A stretch of DNA of 64,000 nt, from the NCBI GenBank assembly GCA_934432885.1, contig CAKRYY010000008.1:1-64000 (forward strand). Reading direction: 5' to 3'. Made by a program: the position numbers and the translations under genes. The DNA is from an uncultured Lachnospiraceae bacterium. GTDB lineage: Bacteria; Bacillota; Clostridia; Lachnospirales; Lachnospiraceae. The notes under the pieces are model-generated. The model was not told the DNA's origin, did not search any database, and saw only the letters and a program-made list of their open reading frames with translations. Of this stretch, positions 18,801-25,779 are shown piece after piece; position 1 is the stretch's first letter, and each line of letters starts with the position of its first letter.

Positions 18801-19013
18801 GTATCTGGGAATCATATCCTTGATAACACGGGTCAGAACGTGACCGATGTGCGGTTTGCCATTAGCGGTTGGCGGTCCGTCATAAAAGGTATAGGTCTCG
18901 CCTTTTTTGCGATTGTCCATACTCTTCTTGAAAATATCATTTTCACGCCAGAATTTTTCTACTTCTTTTTCTCTTTCCACAAAATTCAGGTCTGTAGGTA
19001 CTTTTTGATACAT
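15855..19013 (-). CDS. ileS: Isoleucine--tRNA ligase
   Basis: A 1052-residue class I aminoacyl-tRNA synthetase charging tRNA-Ile. HIGH is at residues 55-58 in PPTANGKPHIGHVL, and KMSKSKGN is near residue 600. The large editing (CP1) insertion has GTGIVHIAPAFGEDD. The C-terminal anticodon-binding domain and a longer tail fit the eukaryote-like/IleS2 length class. Cys pairs CPRCG and CPKCGKDMHRVPEVIDC suggest metal sites. It stands alone, with its own promoter and an isoleucine T-box leader upstream and a terminator downstream. About 200 bases of hairpin-rich DNA separate the T-box terminator from the start codon. Confidence 0.96.
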   Translation of the reverse strand: MYQKVPTDLNFVEREKEVEKFWRENDIFKKSMDNRKKGETYTFYDGPPTANGKPHIGHVLTRVIKDMIPRYRTMKGYMVPRKAGWDTHGLPVELEVEKLLGLDGKEQIEEYGLAPFITKCKESVWKYKGMWEDFSATVGFWADMDDPYVTYHDDYIESEWWALKEIWDKGLLYKGFKIVPYCPRCGTPLSSHEVAQGYKAVKERSAVVRFKAVGEDAYFLAWTTTPWTLPSNVALCVNPQETYVKVKAADGYTYYMAQALLDKVLGKLADEENGKPAYEVLETYEGKDLEYREYEPLFACAGEAAAKQNKKGHYVVCDTYVTMTDGTGIVHIAPAFGEDDAQVGRKYDLPFVQFVDGKGDLTKETPYAGMFVKDADPEVLKDLDKEGKLFDAPKFEHDYPFCWRCDTPLIYYARESWFIKMTAVKDELIKNNNTINWIPESIGKGRFGDWLENIQDWGISRNRYWGTPLNIWECECGCMHAIGSRKELEEMSSNKEAQTVELHRPYIDAITIKCPKCGKDMHRVPEVIDCWFDSGAMPFAQHHYPFENKELFEQQFPAQFISEAVDQTRGWFYSLLAESTLLFHKAPYENVIVLGHVQDENGQKMSKSKGNAVDPFDALAQYGADAIRWYFYINSAPWLPNRFHGKAVMEGQRKFMGTLWNTYAFFVLYANIDQFDATKYKLEYDKLSVMDKWLLSKLNTLVGDVDNNLANYRIPEAARALQDFVDEMSNWYVRRGRERFWAKGMEQDKINAYMTLYTALVTVAKAAAPMIPFMTEEIYQNLVRGLDESAPESIHLCDFPTVDAAMIDKKLEEDMEAVLETVVLGRAARNTANIKNRQPIGRMYVKAQEELSDFYKEIIEDELNVKEVIYSQDVRDFTSYTFKPQLRTLGKRFGKQLNALKEVLAGLNGNAAMDEINEKGTLTITLDGKEEVLEKDDLLIDAAQVEGFVSESYGGITVVLDTNLSKELIEEGFVYEIISKIQTMRKDAGFEVMDHITVAMQGNAKLEEIVKKNESSIAAKVLADEILYDKEAADAKEWSINGETVKIGVQKK

Positions 19014-19055
19014 TTGAGTTCCTCCTTAATATACATATCCGAAAAAATACACTCG

Positions 19056-19199
19056 AAAAATCATCAGGTGATTTTTCTCATTTCTGCGATGTTCGCCGAA
19101 TGGAAATGTAACCATTTCCATGACATGACCTAAAAATTCAATTTGGCAAATACATTTGCCAAATTCTTTTTCGGTCATTTGCAAAAATGCTTCGCATTT
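19056..19199. repeat. Cluster of four perfect short inverted repeats between T-box and ileS
   Basis: AAAAATCA/TGATTTTT (19056-19076), TGGAAATG/CATTTCCA (19101-19120), AATTTGGCAAA/TTTGCCAAATT (19140-19165) and AAATGC/GCATTT (19185-19199) follow one another with loops of three to five bases. They would all be in the ileS 5' leader. They resemble accumulated intergenic repeat elements rather than T-box parts. Confidence 0.7.
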
Positions 19200-19220
19200 C
19201 CGCTCGGCTCACTATAACGC

Positions 19221-19251
19221 AAAAAATCCCTGTCCGTAAAAGGACAGGGAT
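19221..19251 (-). terminator. T-box terminator hairpin
   Basis: Leftward ATCCCTGTCC pairs with GGACAGGGAT around a TTTTAC loop and is followed by six U residues. It competes with the T-box antiterminator. Confidence 0.88.
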
Positions 19252-19506
19252 AAAATCTCCTTGCTAACCACCTGTTACGCATACGCCCTTCGCCGGCTTC
19301 TCTCAATGGATACTGATAGCGGCTCCGTTTTATATGGTTTCCGATAACGGTGGAATACCGCCAGCACCTACTTTAGAAAATCTATTTCAATGCTGAAACT
19401 CAGGAGTGATTTTCAATATCTGCCTACTCACACCGGACTTCCACCATCTCCGGCTCGCTTGCGCTTTTGGTAAATATCTACTGTCTCCGTCACAGTCTTT
19501 CTCTTA
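19221..19506 (-). promoter_or_regulatory. T-box riboswitch leader, isoleucine specifier
   Basis: Read leftward from about 19506, the RNA contains the AGTAG and GAGCCGGAGATGGTGG pieces typical of T-box Stem I. A specifier loop with ATC (complement of 19408-19410) follows in GAAAATCACTCC context. Next come an antiterminator-like AACAGGTGGTTAGCAAGG and then a strong terminator. The ATC codon fits the downstream ileS: uncharged tRNA-Ile would stabilise the antiterminator and permit ileS expression. The T-box sequence is a variant of the usual AGGGTGGNACCGCG. Confidence 0.88.
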
Positions 19507-19512
19507 TGGAGT

Positions 19513-19542
19513 ATTATAGGACTGTTTTTTTGCCGCTGTCAA
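19513..19542 (-). promoter_or_regulatory. Sigma-A promoter of the ileS T-box transcript
   Basis: Leftward TTGACA (19537-19542) and TATAAT (19513-19518) are both consensus, 18 bases apart, placing the start near 19506. Confidence 0.85.
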
Positions 19543-19759
19543 GAGCGGAAAAGCTGAATTTCCCGCAAAACATCTTTTTGCAGATGATTTCTTAGGTTTA
19601 TCTTATGAGTTTAAAAAATGAATGTCAATCAAGGAATTTTGAAGAATCCAAAGAAGCTTTCAAGCCGTGAATATGCGCAAACTGCTTACAGCAGCTCCCG
19701 TTTATTTCCATATTCAGTTGTGATTTCGTGCGCAAAAGAGTATAATCTATCTAACATTA

Positions 19760-19768
19760 TGCTATAAT
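19760..19768 (+). promoter_or_regulatory. Extended -10 promoter for pncB
   Basis: TGCTATAAT has the TGn extension and a consensus -10, 40 bases before the pncB start. No convincing -35 box is seen. Between 19543 and 19759 I see only AT-rich sequence and a loose TGAATATG/CATATTCA inverted repeat. Confidence 0.6.
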
Positions 19769-19807
19769 GTCGGCAGGCATTTATACAAAATTTTATGGAG
19801 GCGCATT

Positions 19808-21259
19808 ATGGACAGACAGAACCTGACCCTCATGACAGATCTCTACGAGCTGACAATGATGCAGGGCTATTTCAAGCACAAGGATCAGAACGAAACCGTT
19901 ATCTTTGATGTATTTTACCGCAACAACCCGCTTGACAGCGGCTATGCCATTTCCGCAGGTCTGGCACAGGTCATCGACTATATTAAAAATCTGCATTTTT
20001 CCAAAGCAGATATCGAATATCTTTCCAGTCTTGGTATTTTTGAGAAGGATTTTCTGGATTATCTGGAAACCTTTCATTTCACCGGCGATATTTACGCGAT
20101 TCCAGAGGGTACGGTTATCTTTCCCCGCGAGCCTCTTGTAAAGGTAATTGCTCCCATCATGCAGGCACAGCTTGTTGAAACCGCGATTCTTACAATTTTA
20201 AACCATCAATGCCTGATTGCCACGAAAGCATCCCGTGTCTGCTATGCTGCAAAGGGAGACGGCATTATGGAATTTGGTCTTAGACGTGCGCAGGGACCGG
20301 ATGCTGGCATCTATGGCGCAAGAGCCGCTGTCATTGGCGGCTGCACCGGCACAAGCAACGTGCTGGCGGGACAGCTCTTTGACATTCCTGTAAAAGGTAC
20401 GCACGCCCATAGCTGGATTATGAGCTTTCCTGATGAATATACAGCCTTTAAGACCTATGCCGATATGTATCCGACGGCTTGTATCCTGCTTGTCGATACC
20501 TACGACACCTTAAAATCCGGCGTGCCGAATGCAATCCGCGTTTTTGAAGAAATGCGGGCGGCAGGAATTCCGCTTACCTTTTATGGTATCCGCTTAGACA
20601 GCGGCGACCTTGCTTATCTTTCCAAAAAAGCACGCAAGATGCTTGATGATGCAGGCTTTACTGACGCTGTTATTTCTGCTTCCAATGACTTGGATGAATT
20701 TTTGATCGACAGCCTTAAGACACAGGGCGCAGCGATTACCTCCTGGGGTGTCGGCACAAACCTGATTACCTCTAAGGACTGTCCTTCCTTTGGCGGCGTT
20801 TACAAGCTTGCAGCCGTAATGAATAAGGACGGCAGCTTTGTTCCCAAAATCAAGCTGTCCGAAAATACCGAAAAAATTACAAATCCGGGTAATAAGACGA
20901 TTTATCGTATCTATGAAAAGAGCACAGGAAAAATAAAAGCAGATTTGATCTGCCTCGTTGATGAAACCTATTCGGAGGACGAGCCTCTTCTCTTATTTGA
21001 TCCGCACGCGCCCTGGAAAAAGACAAAGCTTGAAGCCGGCACTTATACTATGCGGGAAATTTTGCTTCCTATCTTTAAGGATGGTGTCTGCATTTACGAA
21101 ACACCGCGCACAATGGACATCCGCAGCTATTGCCAGAAAGAGCTTGATACACTCTGGGACGAAACAAGACGTCTCGTAAATCCGCACAATGTTTATGTTG
21201 ACCTCTCCAAAAAGCTGTACGATATGAAAATTACGCTTCTGGATGAAATGAGCAAATAA
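19808..21259 (+). CDS. pncB: Nicotinate phosphoribosyltransferase
   Basis: A 483-residue enzyme that joins nicotinate and PRPP to give nicotinate mononucleotide, the Preiss-Handler entry to NAD. The start MDRQNLTLMTDLYELTMMQGYF, the FGLRRAQGPDAGIYGARAA block holding the active-site Arg and Gly residues, GTHAHSW with the conserved active-site His, and FYGIRLDSGDLAYLS are all family signatures. Length fits the longer bacterial type. GGAGG precedes the ATG. It is a single-gene unit with its own promoter and a shared terminator facing spoVT. Prs at 38.7 kb makes its co-substrate. Confidence 0.94.
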   Translation: MDRQNLTLMTDLYELTMMQGYFKHKDQNETVIFDVFYRNNPLDSGYAISAGLAQVIDYIKNLHFSKADIEYLSSLGIFEKDFLDYLETFHFTGDIYAIPEGTVIFPREPLVKVIAPIMQAQLVETAILTILNHQCLIATKASRVCYAAKGDGIMEFGLRRAQGPDAGIYGARAAVIGGCTGTSNVLAGQLFDIPVKGTHAHSWIMSFPDEYTAFKTYADMYPTACILLVDTYDTLKSGVPNAIRVFEEMRAAGIPLTFYGIRLDSGDLAYLSKKARKMLDDAGFTDAVISASNDLDEFLIDSLKTQGAAITSWGVGTNLITSKDCPSFGGVYKLAAVMNKDGSFVPKIKLSENTEKITNPGNKTIYRIYEKSTGKIKADLICLVDETYSEDEPLLLFDPHAPWKKTKLEAGTYTMREILLPIFKDGVCIYETPRTMDIRSYCQKELDTLWDETRRLVNPHNVYVDLSKKLYDMKITLLDEMSK

Positions 21260-21289
21260 TTTTCCTATAGAATAGAATCCTGCGAAATT

Positions 21290-21331
21290 AAAAAGGACCG
21301 TCAGCACAGTTTTGCTGACAGTCCTTTTTAA
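21290..21331. terminator. Bidirectional terminator between pncB and spoVT
   Basis: AAAAAGGAC-GTCAGCA pairs with TTGCTGAC-GTCCTTTTT. A-runs and T-runs flank both sides, so it serves both convergent genes. Confidence 0.92.
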
Positions 21332-21339
21332 CATATTCC

Positions 21340-21885
21340 TTATGCCTGCATCTGTCTTCCCAGAAAAGCTGAGGCTGACAGAATCAGTTTTTTCTCTACC
21401 TCTCCCATCTTGTTTTTGGCATCGTCATCCAGAAGAAGCACTGCTCCGATGACATCGCCCTCGCAAATAATAACACTGATGGCCTCATGGATATATTCGC
21501 CGTCGCCCTCCTCCAAAATGGAGATAAAGCTGCGCTCTCCCTTTGTTGCAAGAAAAGATTCACGCCTGTCCAGCTTCTCCTCTAAGGCTCTGCTGATAGA
21601 TTTCCCTACTGCGCTCTTGTAGCCGCCGGATGCTGCAATGAACTGATCCCTGTCAGCAATCAATGCCGCATGTCCGGACACCTGCGCCAGACTTTCCGCA
21701 TATTGCCTTGCAAATGTATTCATTTCCCCAATCGGGGAATACTTTTTTAAGATAATCTCGCCCTCACGGTCTGTAAAAATTTCCAGAGGGTCGCTTTCCC
21801 GTATCCGCAGTGTCCTTCGTATCTCCTTCGGGATAACAATCCGCCCGAGGTCATCTATTCTGCGGACAATTCCTGTTGCTTTCAT
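21340..21885 (-). CDS. spoVT: Stage V sporulation protein T
   Basis: A 181-residue transcription factor of late forespore development. Residues 1-50 are an AbrB-type swapped-hairpin DNA-binding domain (MKATGIVRRIDDLGRIVIPKEIRR), and the remainder is a GAF-like sensor domain ending in LILSASAFLGRQ. Length and both domains match SpoVT rather than the shorter AbrB/Abh. In Bacillus it tunes sigma-G genes and is itself sigma-G dependent; the upstream sequence here has a sigma-G-like promoter. GGAGG precedes the ATG. It is monocistronic with a strong shared terminator. Confidence 0.94.
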   Translation of the reverse strand: MKATGIVRRIDDLGRIVIPKEIRRTLRIRESDPLEIFTDREGEIILKKYSPIGEMNTFARQYAESLAQVSGHAALIADRDQFIAASGGYKSAVGKSISRALEEKLDRRESFLATKGERSFISILEEGDGEYIHEAISVIICEGDVIGAVLLLDDDAKNKMGEVEKKLILSASAFLGRQMQA

Positions 21886-21937
21886 ATCGTAAAATTCCTC
21901 CTGTATTCTTCATTCTTCCATATTTGTACTGTATGGG

Positions 21938-21967
21938 TAGTATGTGGAAGCGAAGGAGGAATTATAC
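21938..21967 (-). promoter_or_regulatory. Candidate sigma-G (forespore) promoter of spoVT
   Basis: Leftward GTATAA (complement of 21962-21967), a 17-base spacer and CATACTA (complement of 21938-21944) match the sigma-F/G pattern known from Bacillus. The -10 box is about 53 bases before the ATG. Confidence 0.6.
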
Positions 21968-21982
21968 GCTAGAGTTCCTCTT

Positions 21983-24070
21983 TTATCTTTCAAGGAATTC
22001 CTCAATTGGCACAGCCGCGCCAATCAGATAGCCCTGAAAATATTTGCAGCCCAGCTCACGCAACATTTCAAATAGCTGCTCATCCTCTACATATTCGGCA
22101 ATGACATCAAACTGCAGGCGTTCTCCAAGCATGATAACTGAGCGGACGATTTCCCTGTTTCTGGAATTATCCTTAACCTGACGGACAATATCTCCATCCA
22201 GCTTTACATAGCCGAACTGTTCTGTCTGCAAATATTTCAATGAGGTTGCACCCATCGAAAAATCATCAATTTCCAATGCGATTCCCTCTTTGCTCAGACG
22301 TCTGATATTCTGCGAAATGTTGGGATACTGATTCAGGTTTTCATTTTCCGTAATTTCCAGTGCAAAGCCCTTTACCTGTCCATGCTCCTTTACTCTGGAA
22401 AGAACCTTGTCTACAAAATTGGAATCATCAATCTGAGATGGAATCGTATTCAGGGCAACCTTAAACGTTTCACTATATTTTTCCTGCATTTTCTTTAAGT
22501 CATTCAGAACCTGACGGCAGATACAGAGCGTCATTTCATTCATCAGCCCGGCTTCCTCTGCCAATCTGCAGACAATAGGCGGCGCTATCGCAATGCCATT
22601 ATACCGCCACCGAAGCAGCGCTTCCGCACCGATAATTTTTTTATCTGTATCAAACTGTGGCTGATACCATACCGGAATCTTCCCCTTTACAATATCCTCC
22701 TGAAGCTGCTCACATAAAATTCCAGCAGTAGACGCAACCCATCCCGTCCTTTCAAGATAGCTCCCTACCTCGCTGCTTCCATATTCGCTCCAGAAAAGCT
22801 TTGTAAATTCCTGAATCTTATATTTTTCTGTAGCGTTCTCGCTTCTCTCAAGCAGACGCAGAAAAGGAAGATAAATTGCTGTGCCGATTGCAAGAATTAA
22901 AAGCTGCACTACAACTGCCCAGATAGAAGAAGTCGTCAGATATCCATTTAACAAAGGCGGCGTTGACCACACAACAAAGGCATCCGCTCTCGGCAGGATA
23001 CCAAGGGCAGTTGCGCCTCCTGCAATTCCAAACGCGACCAATGGCACCAGCAGATAGGGAATCAGCCATACCGGACTGAATACAATCGGAAGCCCCAGTA
23101 CCAGTGGTTCATTGATATTAAAAAGAGCAAACGGCAGCGACATAAAAGACAGCTTCTTAATGCTTCGCTTTCTGGCAAAAAGAATTCCAGCAAGCAGAAG
23201 ACAGAATGTTGTTCCTGAGCCGCCTATCATGATAAAGCTGCTCAAAAACATATTATCAAATAAAATCTTATTTCCATTTACAAATACAACGTCAAAATAC
23301 TGGCTGGAGACTTTCTGCATAACGCCTGAGCCATGTACGCCGAAGAAAGAAAAAAGCTGTTCAAGCACAATATACCAGATACATCTTTCCGTCTCTCCCT
23401 CCAGATGGGAAAAGAAAAACAGCATCGTTTTTTCCAACAGCCGATTAGGATTCCCAACACCGGTCAGTAAACGAAGCCCCTCTATAATACCTGCCCATAT
23501 GGCACAGGTAAGAAAAAATGCCAGCAACGCACGCACTCCGGTATAAAGAAACCAGCGTTCCTTCCAATAGTACCGTCGTTTTCTATCCTTTAAGCTGCCA
23601 TACAGGGTACACAGCATCGTCGTACAGAAAAGTGCTGACAACACTGCAAGCAAGCTGCCGGATGTCCCTAAGTCACTAAGCGAAAATTCCTTTCCTGCTA
23701 TTCCAACCGCCATGAAAAAGCAACCAATTGAACCTGTGACTGCGCTGATTTGGAGCGAGATATTGTATTGCTTTTCCGATATCAGTAAATAATAACTGAC
23801 AGAAAAACAAAGATAAACGGAAAATGCACCGGCTGAAACCTGATAAATAAGCAGTAACAGACTACGCAGCACACTGCCTACAAAGCTGGACTGAAACTCA
23901 TACCAGCCTGGAAACGGACAGTATATGAGCATATTCGCTACAGCGCCAATTACAATAACAGGAATCAATTGGATAAATCCCATCCGAATTGCCATAAGAT
24001 AGTGATTTTTTTCAAGTTTTGATAACCATGCTGCCATAAACTTCTTTCCCTTCTTATCTTTATCCACCAT
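21983..24070 (-). CDS. PTS EIIC-like membrane domain fused to an EAL c-di-GMP phosphodiesterase domain
   Basis: A 695-residue fusion. Residues about 15-420 are a multi-span membrane domain with lactose/cellobiose-type EIIC features (ten or so hydrophobic segments; FNINEPLVLGLPIVFSP is the EIIC signature carrying the conserved Glu). Residues about 440-695 are an EAL domain: EALLRW, LEITENENLN, LEIDDFSMGATS, VKLDGDIV and AEYVEDEQLFEML keep the catalytic Glu, Asp-Asp and Lys positions, with DDFG changed to DDFS. Hydrolytic activity is therefore likely. No EIIA, EIIB or GGDEF domain is attached. I infer a membrane sugar sensor controlling c-di-GMP, not a full transporter. An alternative start is at 24037. 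Confidence 0.85.
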   Translation of the reverse strand: MVDKDKKGKKFMAAWLSKLEKNHYLMAIRMGFIQLIPVIVIGAVANMLIYCPFPGWYEFQSSFVGSVLRSLLLLIYQVSAGAFSVYLCFSVSYYLLISEKQYNISLQISAVTGSIGCFFMAVGIAGKEFSLSDLGTSGSLLAVLSALFCTTMLCTLYGSLKDRKRRYYWKERWFLYTGVRALLAFFLTCAIWAGIIEGLRLLTGVGNPNRLLEKTMLFFFSHLEGETERCIWYIVLEQLFSFFGVHGSGVMQKVSSQYFDVVFVNGNKILFDNMFLSSFIMIGGSGTTFCLLLAGILFARKRSIKKLSFMSLPFALFNINEPLVLGLPIVFSPVWLIPYLLVPLVAFGIAGGATALGILPRADAFVVWSTPPLLNGYLTTSSIWAVVVQLLILAIGTAIYLPFLRLLERSENATEKYKIQEFTKLFWSEYGSSEVGSYLERTGWVASTAGILCEQLQEDIVKGKIPVWYQPQFDTDKKIIGAEALLRWRYNGIAIAPPIVCRLAEEAGLMNEMTLCICRQVLNDLKKMQEKYSETFKVALNTIPSQIDDSNFVDKVLSRVKEHGQVKGFALEITENENLNQYPNISQNIRRLSKEGIALEIDDFSMGATSLKYLQTEQFGYVKLDGDIVRQVKDNSRNREIVRSVIMLGERLQFDVIAEYVEDEQLFEMLRELGCKYFQGYLIGAAVPIEEFLER

Positions 24071-24119
24071 CTTGGTCTGTACCTTTTTACAGGATTTTCC
24101 CTTAGTCCTGTTTATTTAT

Positions 24120-24148
24120 ATTTTAACATGACCGCACACTTTCGTAAA
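24120..24148 (-). promoter_or_regulatory. Promoter of the EIIC-EAL gene
   Basis: Leftward TTTACG (24143-24148) and TAAAAT (24120-24125), 17 bases apart. The leader then carries an ACAGGA/TCCTGT inverted repeat (about 24088-24111) ahead of the start codon. Confidence 0.55.
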
Positions 24149-24192
24149 TTGTGTTTTTTAGCGGTTTTTTGCAATCTTTTTGCTTCAAAGCA

Positions 24193-24870
24193 TTAACGTT
24201 CTTCGATTTCTTCCTTGATAAACATAATAAGTAAACTGATTATCAAAAGGATACAAGATACCCATATTGTATATAATCCTAAAAATGGTATCAGACTTCC
24301 GCCAAGCCCCGCTCCAAATGCAAACATGATGATAATGCCCCAGTAATGGATAGCCTTGTAAAGAATCACTTTTTCGCCTGTCTTTATATAAGCGCACATC
24401 GCCTCCATACCGCTTCGCATATTTCCAATGCACATTGTACTTGCAAACGCATAGCCTTTTACCTTTCGGAACGCCTGTACCTGCATTGCACAGGAGAAGG
24501 AAACCAGCGCATTTCCAATCAGGTTATATTCTGTGGGCAGAAAGCCCACCAGAAACAGAAGCAAAACCTCTGTAAAAAGGACAAGCTGCCGCCAGTGAAT
24601 TTTCTGCGCCTTTTGATATTTAAAGCGGATTCCCTCCGATGCAGCAATCCCCATTGCAAAAAATAAGAGCGGTACAAAATAATGCGCCGCTGCTGCCCAG
24701 TCTCCCTCCACAAGTCTCTGGCTTAAAAGCACAATATTTCCTGTCTGCGCATTTGCAAATACTTTTCCCCGGGATATGTAGGTATACGCATCCTGCAGTC
24801 CGCCTGATATGGACAGAAGTGCCGCTATCAAAAGAGATTCTGACATCTGTCCGCGTGGTTTTCGTTTCAT
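24193..24870 (-). CDS. YoaK family (DUF1275) membrane protein
   Basis: A 225-residue integral membrane protein with about six hydrophobic helices. The N-terminal SGGLQDAYTYISRGKVFANAQTGNIV pattern, with a polar GGxxDA motif followed by QTGN, defines the DUF1275/YoaK family. The repeated CIGNMRSGMEAM motif in the second half is also typical. Its molecular role is unknown. It follows the EIIC-EAL promoter region in the same direction and has about 190 bases of AT-rich intergenic DNA separating it from the divergent alarmone synthetase gene. Confidence 0.85.
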   Translation of the reverse strand: MKRKPRGQMSESLLIAALLSISGGLQDAYTYISRGKVFANAQTGNIVLLSQRLVEGDWAAAAHYFVPLLFFAMGIAASEGIRFKYQKAQKIHWRQLVLFTEVLLLFLVGFLPTEYNLIGNALVSFSCAMQVQAFRKVKGYAFASTMCIGNMRSGMEAMCAYIKTGEKVILYKAIHYWGIIIMFAFGAGLGGSLIPFLGLYTIWVSCILLIISLLIMFIKEEIEER

Positions 24871-25057
24871 CTTGATGCCCCTCTATTTTTATAAATTACT
24901 TCTCTCTTACCATTTAAAAGTATAATGAATACATTTCCAAACAGCAACAAAAAAACCTCTTATATTTTTATTAAATTTTTTGCAACTCTCTTTTTTCTTT
25001 GACAATATGTGCTAAAATGTGCGCATGAAAACTTCTTTGATTCGGAGGAAAACAAAA

Positions 25058-25777
25058 ATGGGATTAGAAAATTACTTTGAACAGGCACGTGATGAATTTA
25101 TCCGCAAAAGCCTGATGTCTGATGAATTTTTGGATTTCATGCAGGAAAACCGCATGCCGCTTGATAAAATGATGGCATATTACCGCTGTGCCGTTATGGA
25201 AATCGAAACGAAATTCAATGTTTTAAATGAGCATTTTTCATTGCAGTATGACCGCAATCCGATTGAAAGCATTAAGACCAGAATCAAATCCACTGAAAGT
25301 CTGATTAAGAAAATCCGTAATAAAAACCTGCCTCTCAGGCTGGATGCCATTGAACAGAACATCCATGATATTGCAGGTGTCCGCGTTGTCTGTTCTTTTC
25401 AGGATGATATTTACCTTTTGGCAGACTGCCTTTTAGGACAGGACGACATTACGCTGATCAGAAAAAAAGATTATATCAAGAATCCAAAGCCAAGCGGCTA
25501 CCGCAGTCTGCACCTTATCGTAGAAGTGCCGATTTTTCTGCAGAATGAAAAACGCGCCATGAAGGTTGAAGTGCAGCTTCGTACAATCGCTATGGATTTC
25601 TGGGCAAGCTTAGAGCACAAGCTTCGTTATAAAAAGAACATTCCCCCGCAGGAGGCAGAGCTGCTTGCAAAAGAGCTGATGGACTGCGCCTGCATCAGCT
25701 CTTCTCTGGATCTTCGGATGCAGAAGGTACGTGACCGTATCGTTGCTGCCTCCCTGGATTATGAACAAATTGAGTAA
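25058..25777 (+). CDS. Small alarmone synthetase, GTP pyrophosphokinase family (RelQ/YjbM-like)
   Basis: I choose the ATG at 25058 because GGAGG lies eight bases upstream; an in-frame ATG at 25019 lies in the promoter region. The 239-residue protein is a single RelA/SpoT synthetase domain that transfers pyrophosphate from ATP to GDP/GTP, making (p)ppGpp. Visible motifs are DIAGVRVVC, KPSGYRSLHLIVEVP (the G-loop Tyr and His) and VEVQLRTIAMDFWASLEHKLRYK. It lacks the hydrolase, TGS and ACT domains of full RelA. The C-terminal helices fit the tetramerising RelQ class. It ends two bases from the convergent chemoreceptor gene. Confidence 0.9.
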   Translation: MGLENYFEQARDEFIRKSLMSDEFLDFMQENRMPLDKMMAYYRCAVMEIETKFNVLNEHFSLQYDRNPIESIKTRIKSTESLIKKIRNKNLPLRLDAIEQNIHDIAGVRVVCSFQDDIYLLADCLLGQDDITLIRKKDYIKNPKPSGYRSLHLIVEVPIFLQNEKRAMKVEVQLRTIAMDFWASLEHKLRYKKNIPPQEAELLAKELMDCACISSSLDLRMQKVRDRIVAASLDYEQIE

Positions 25778-25779
25778 GG

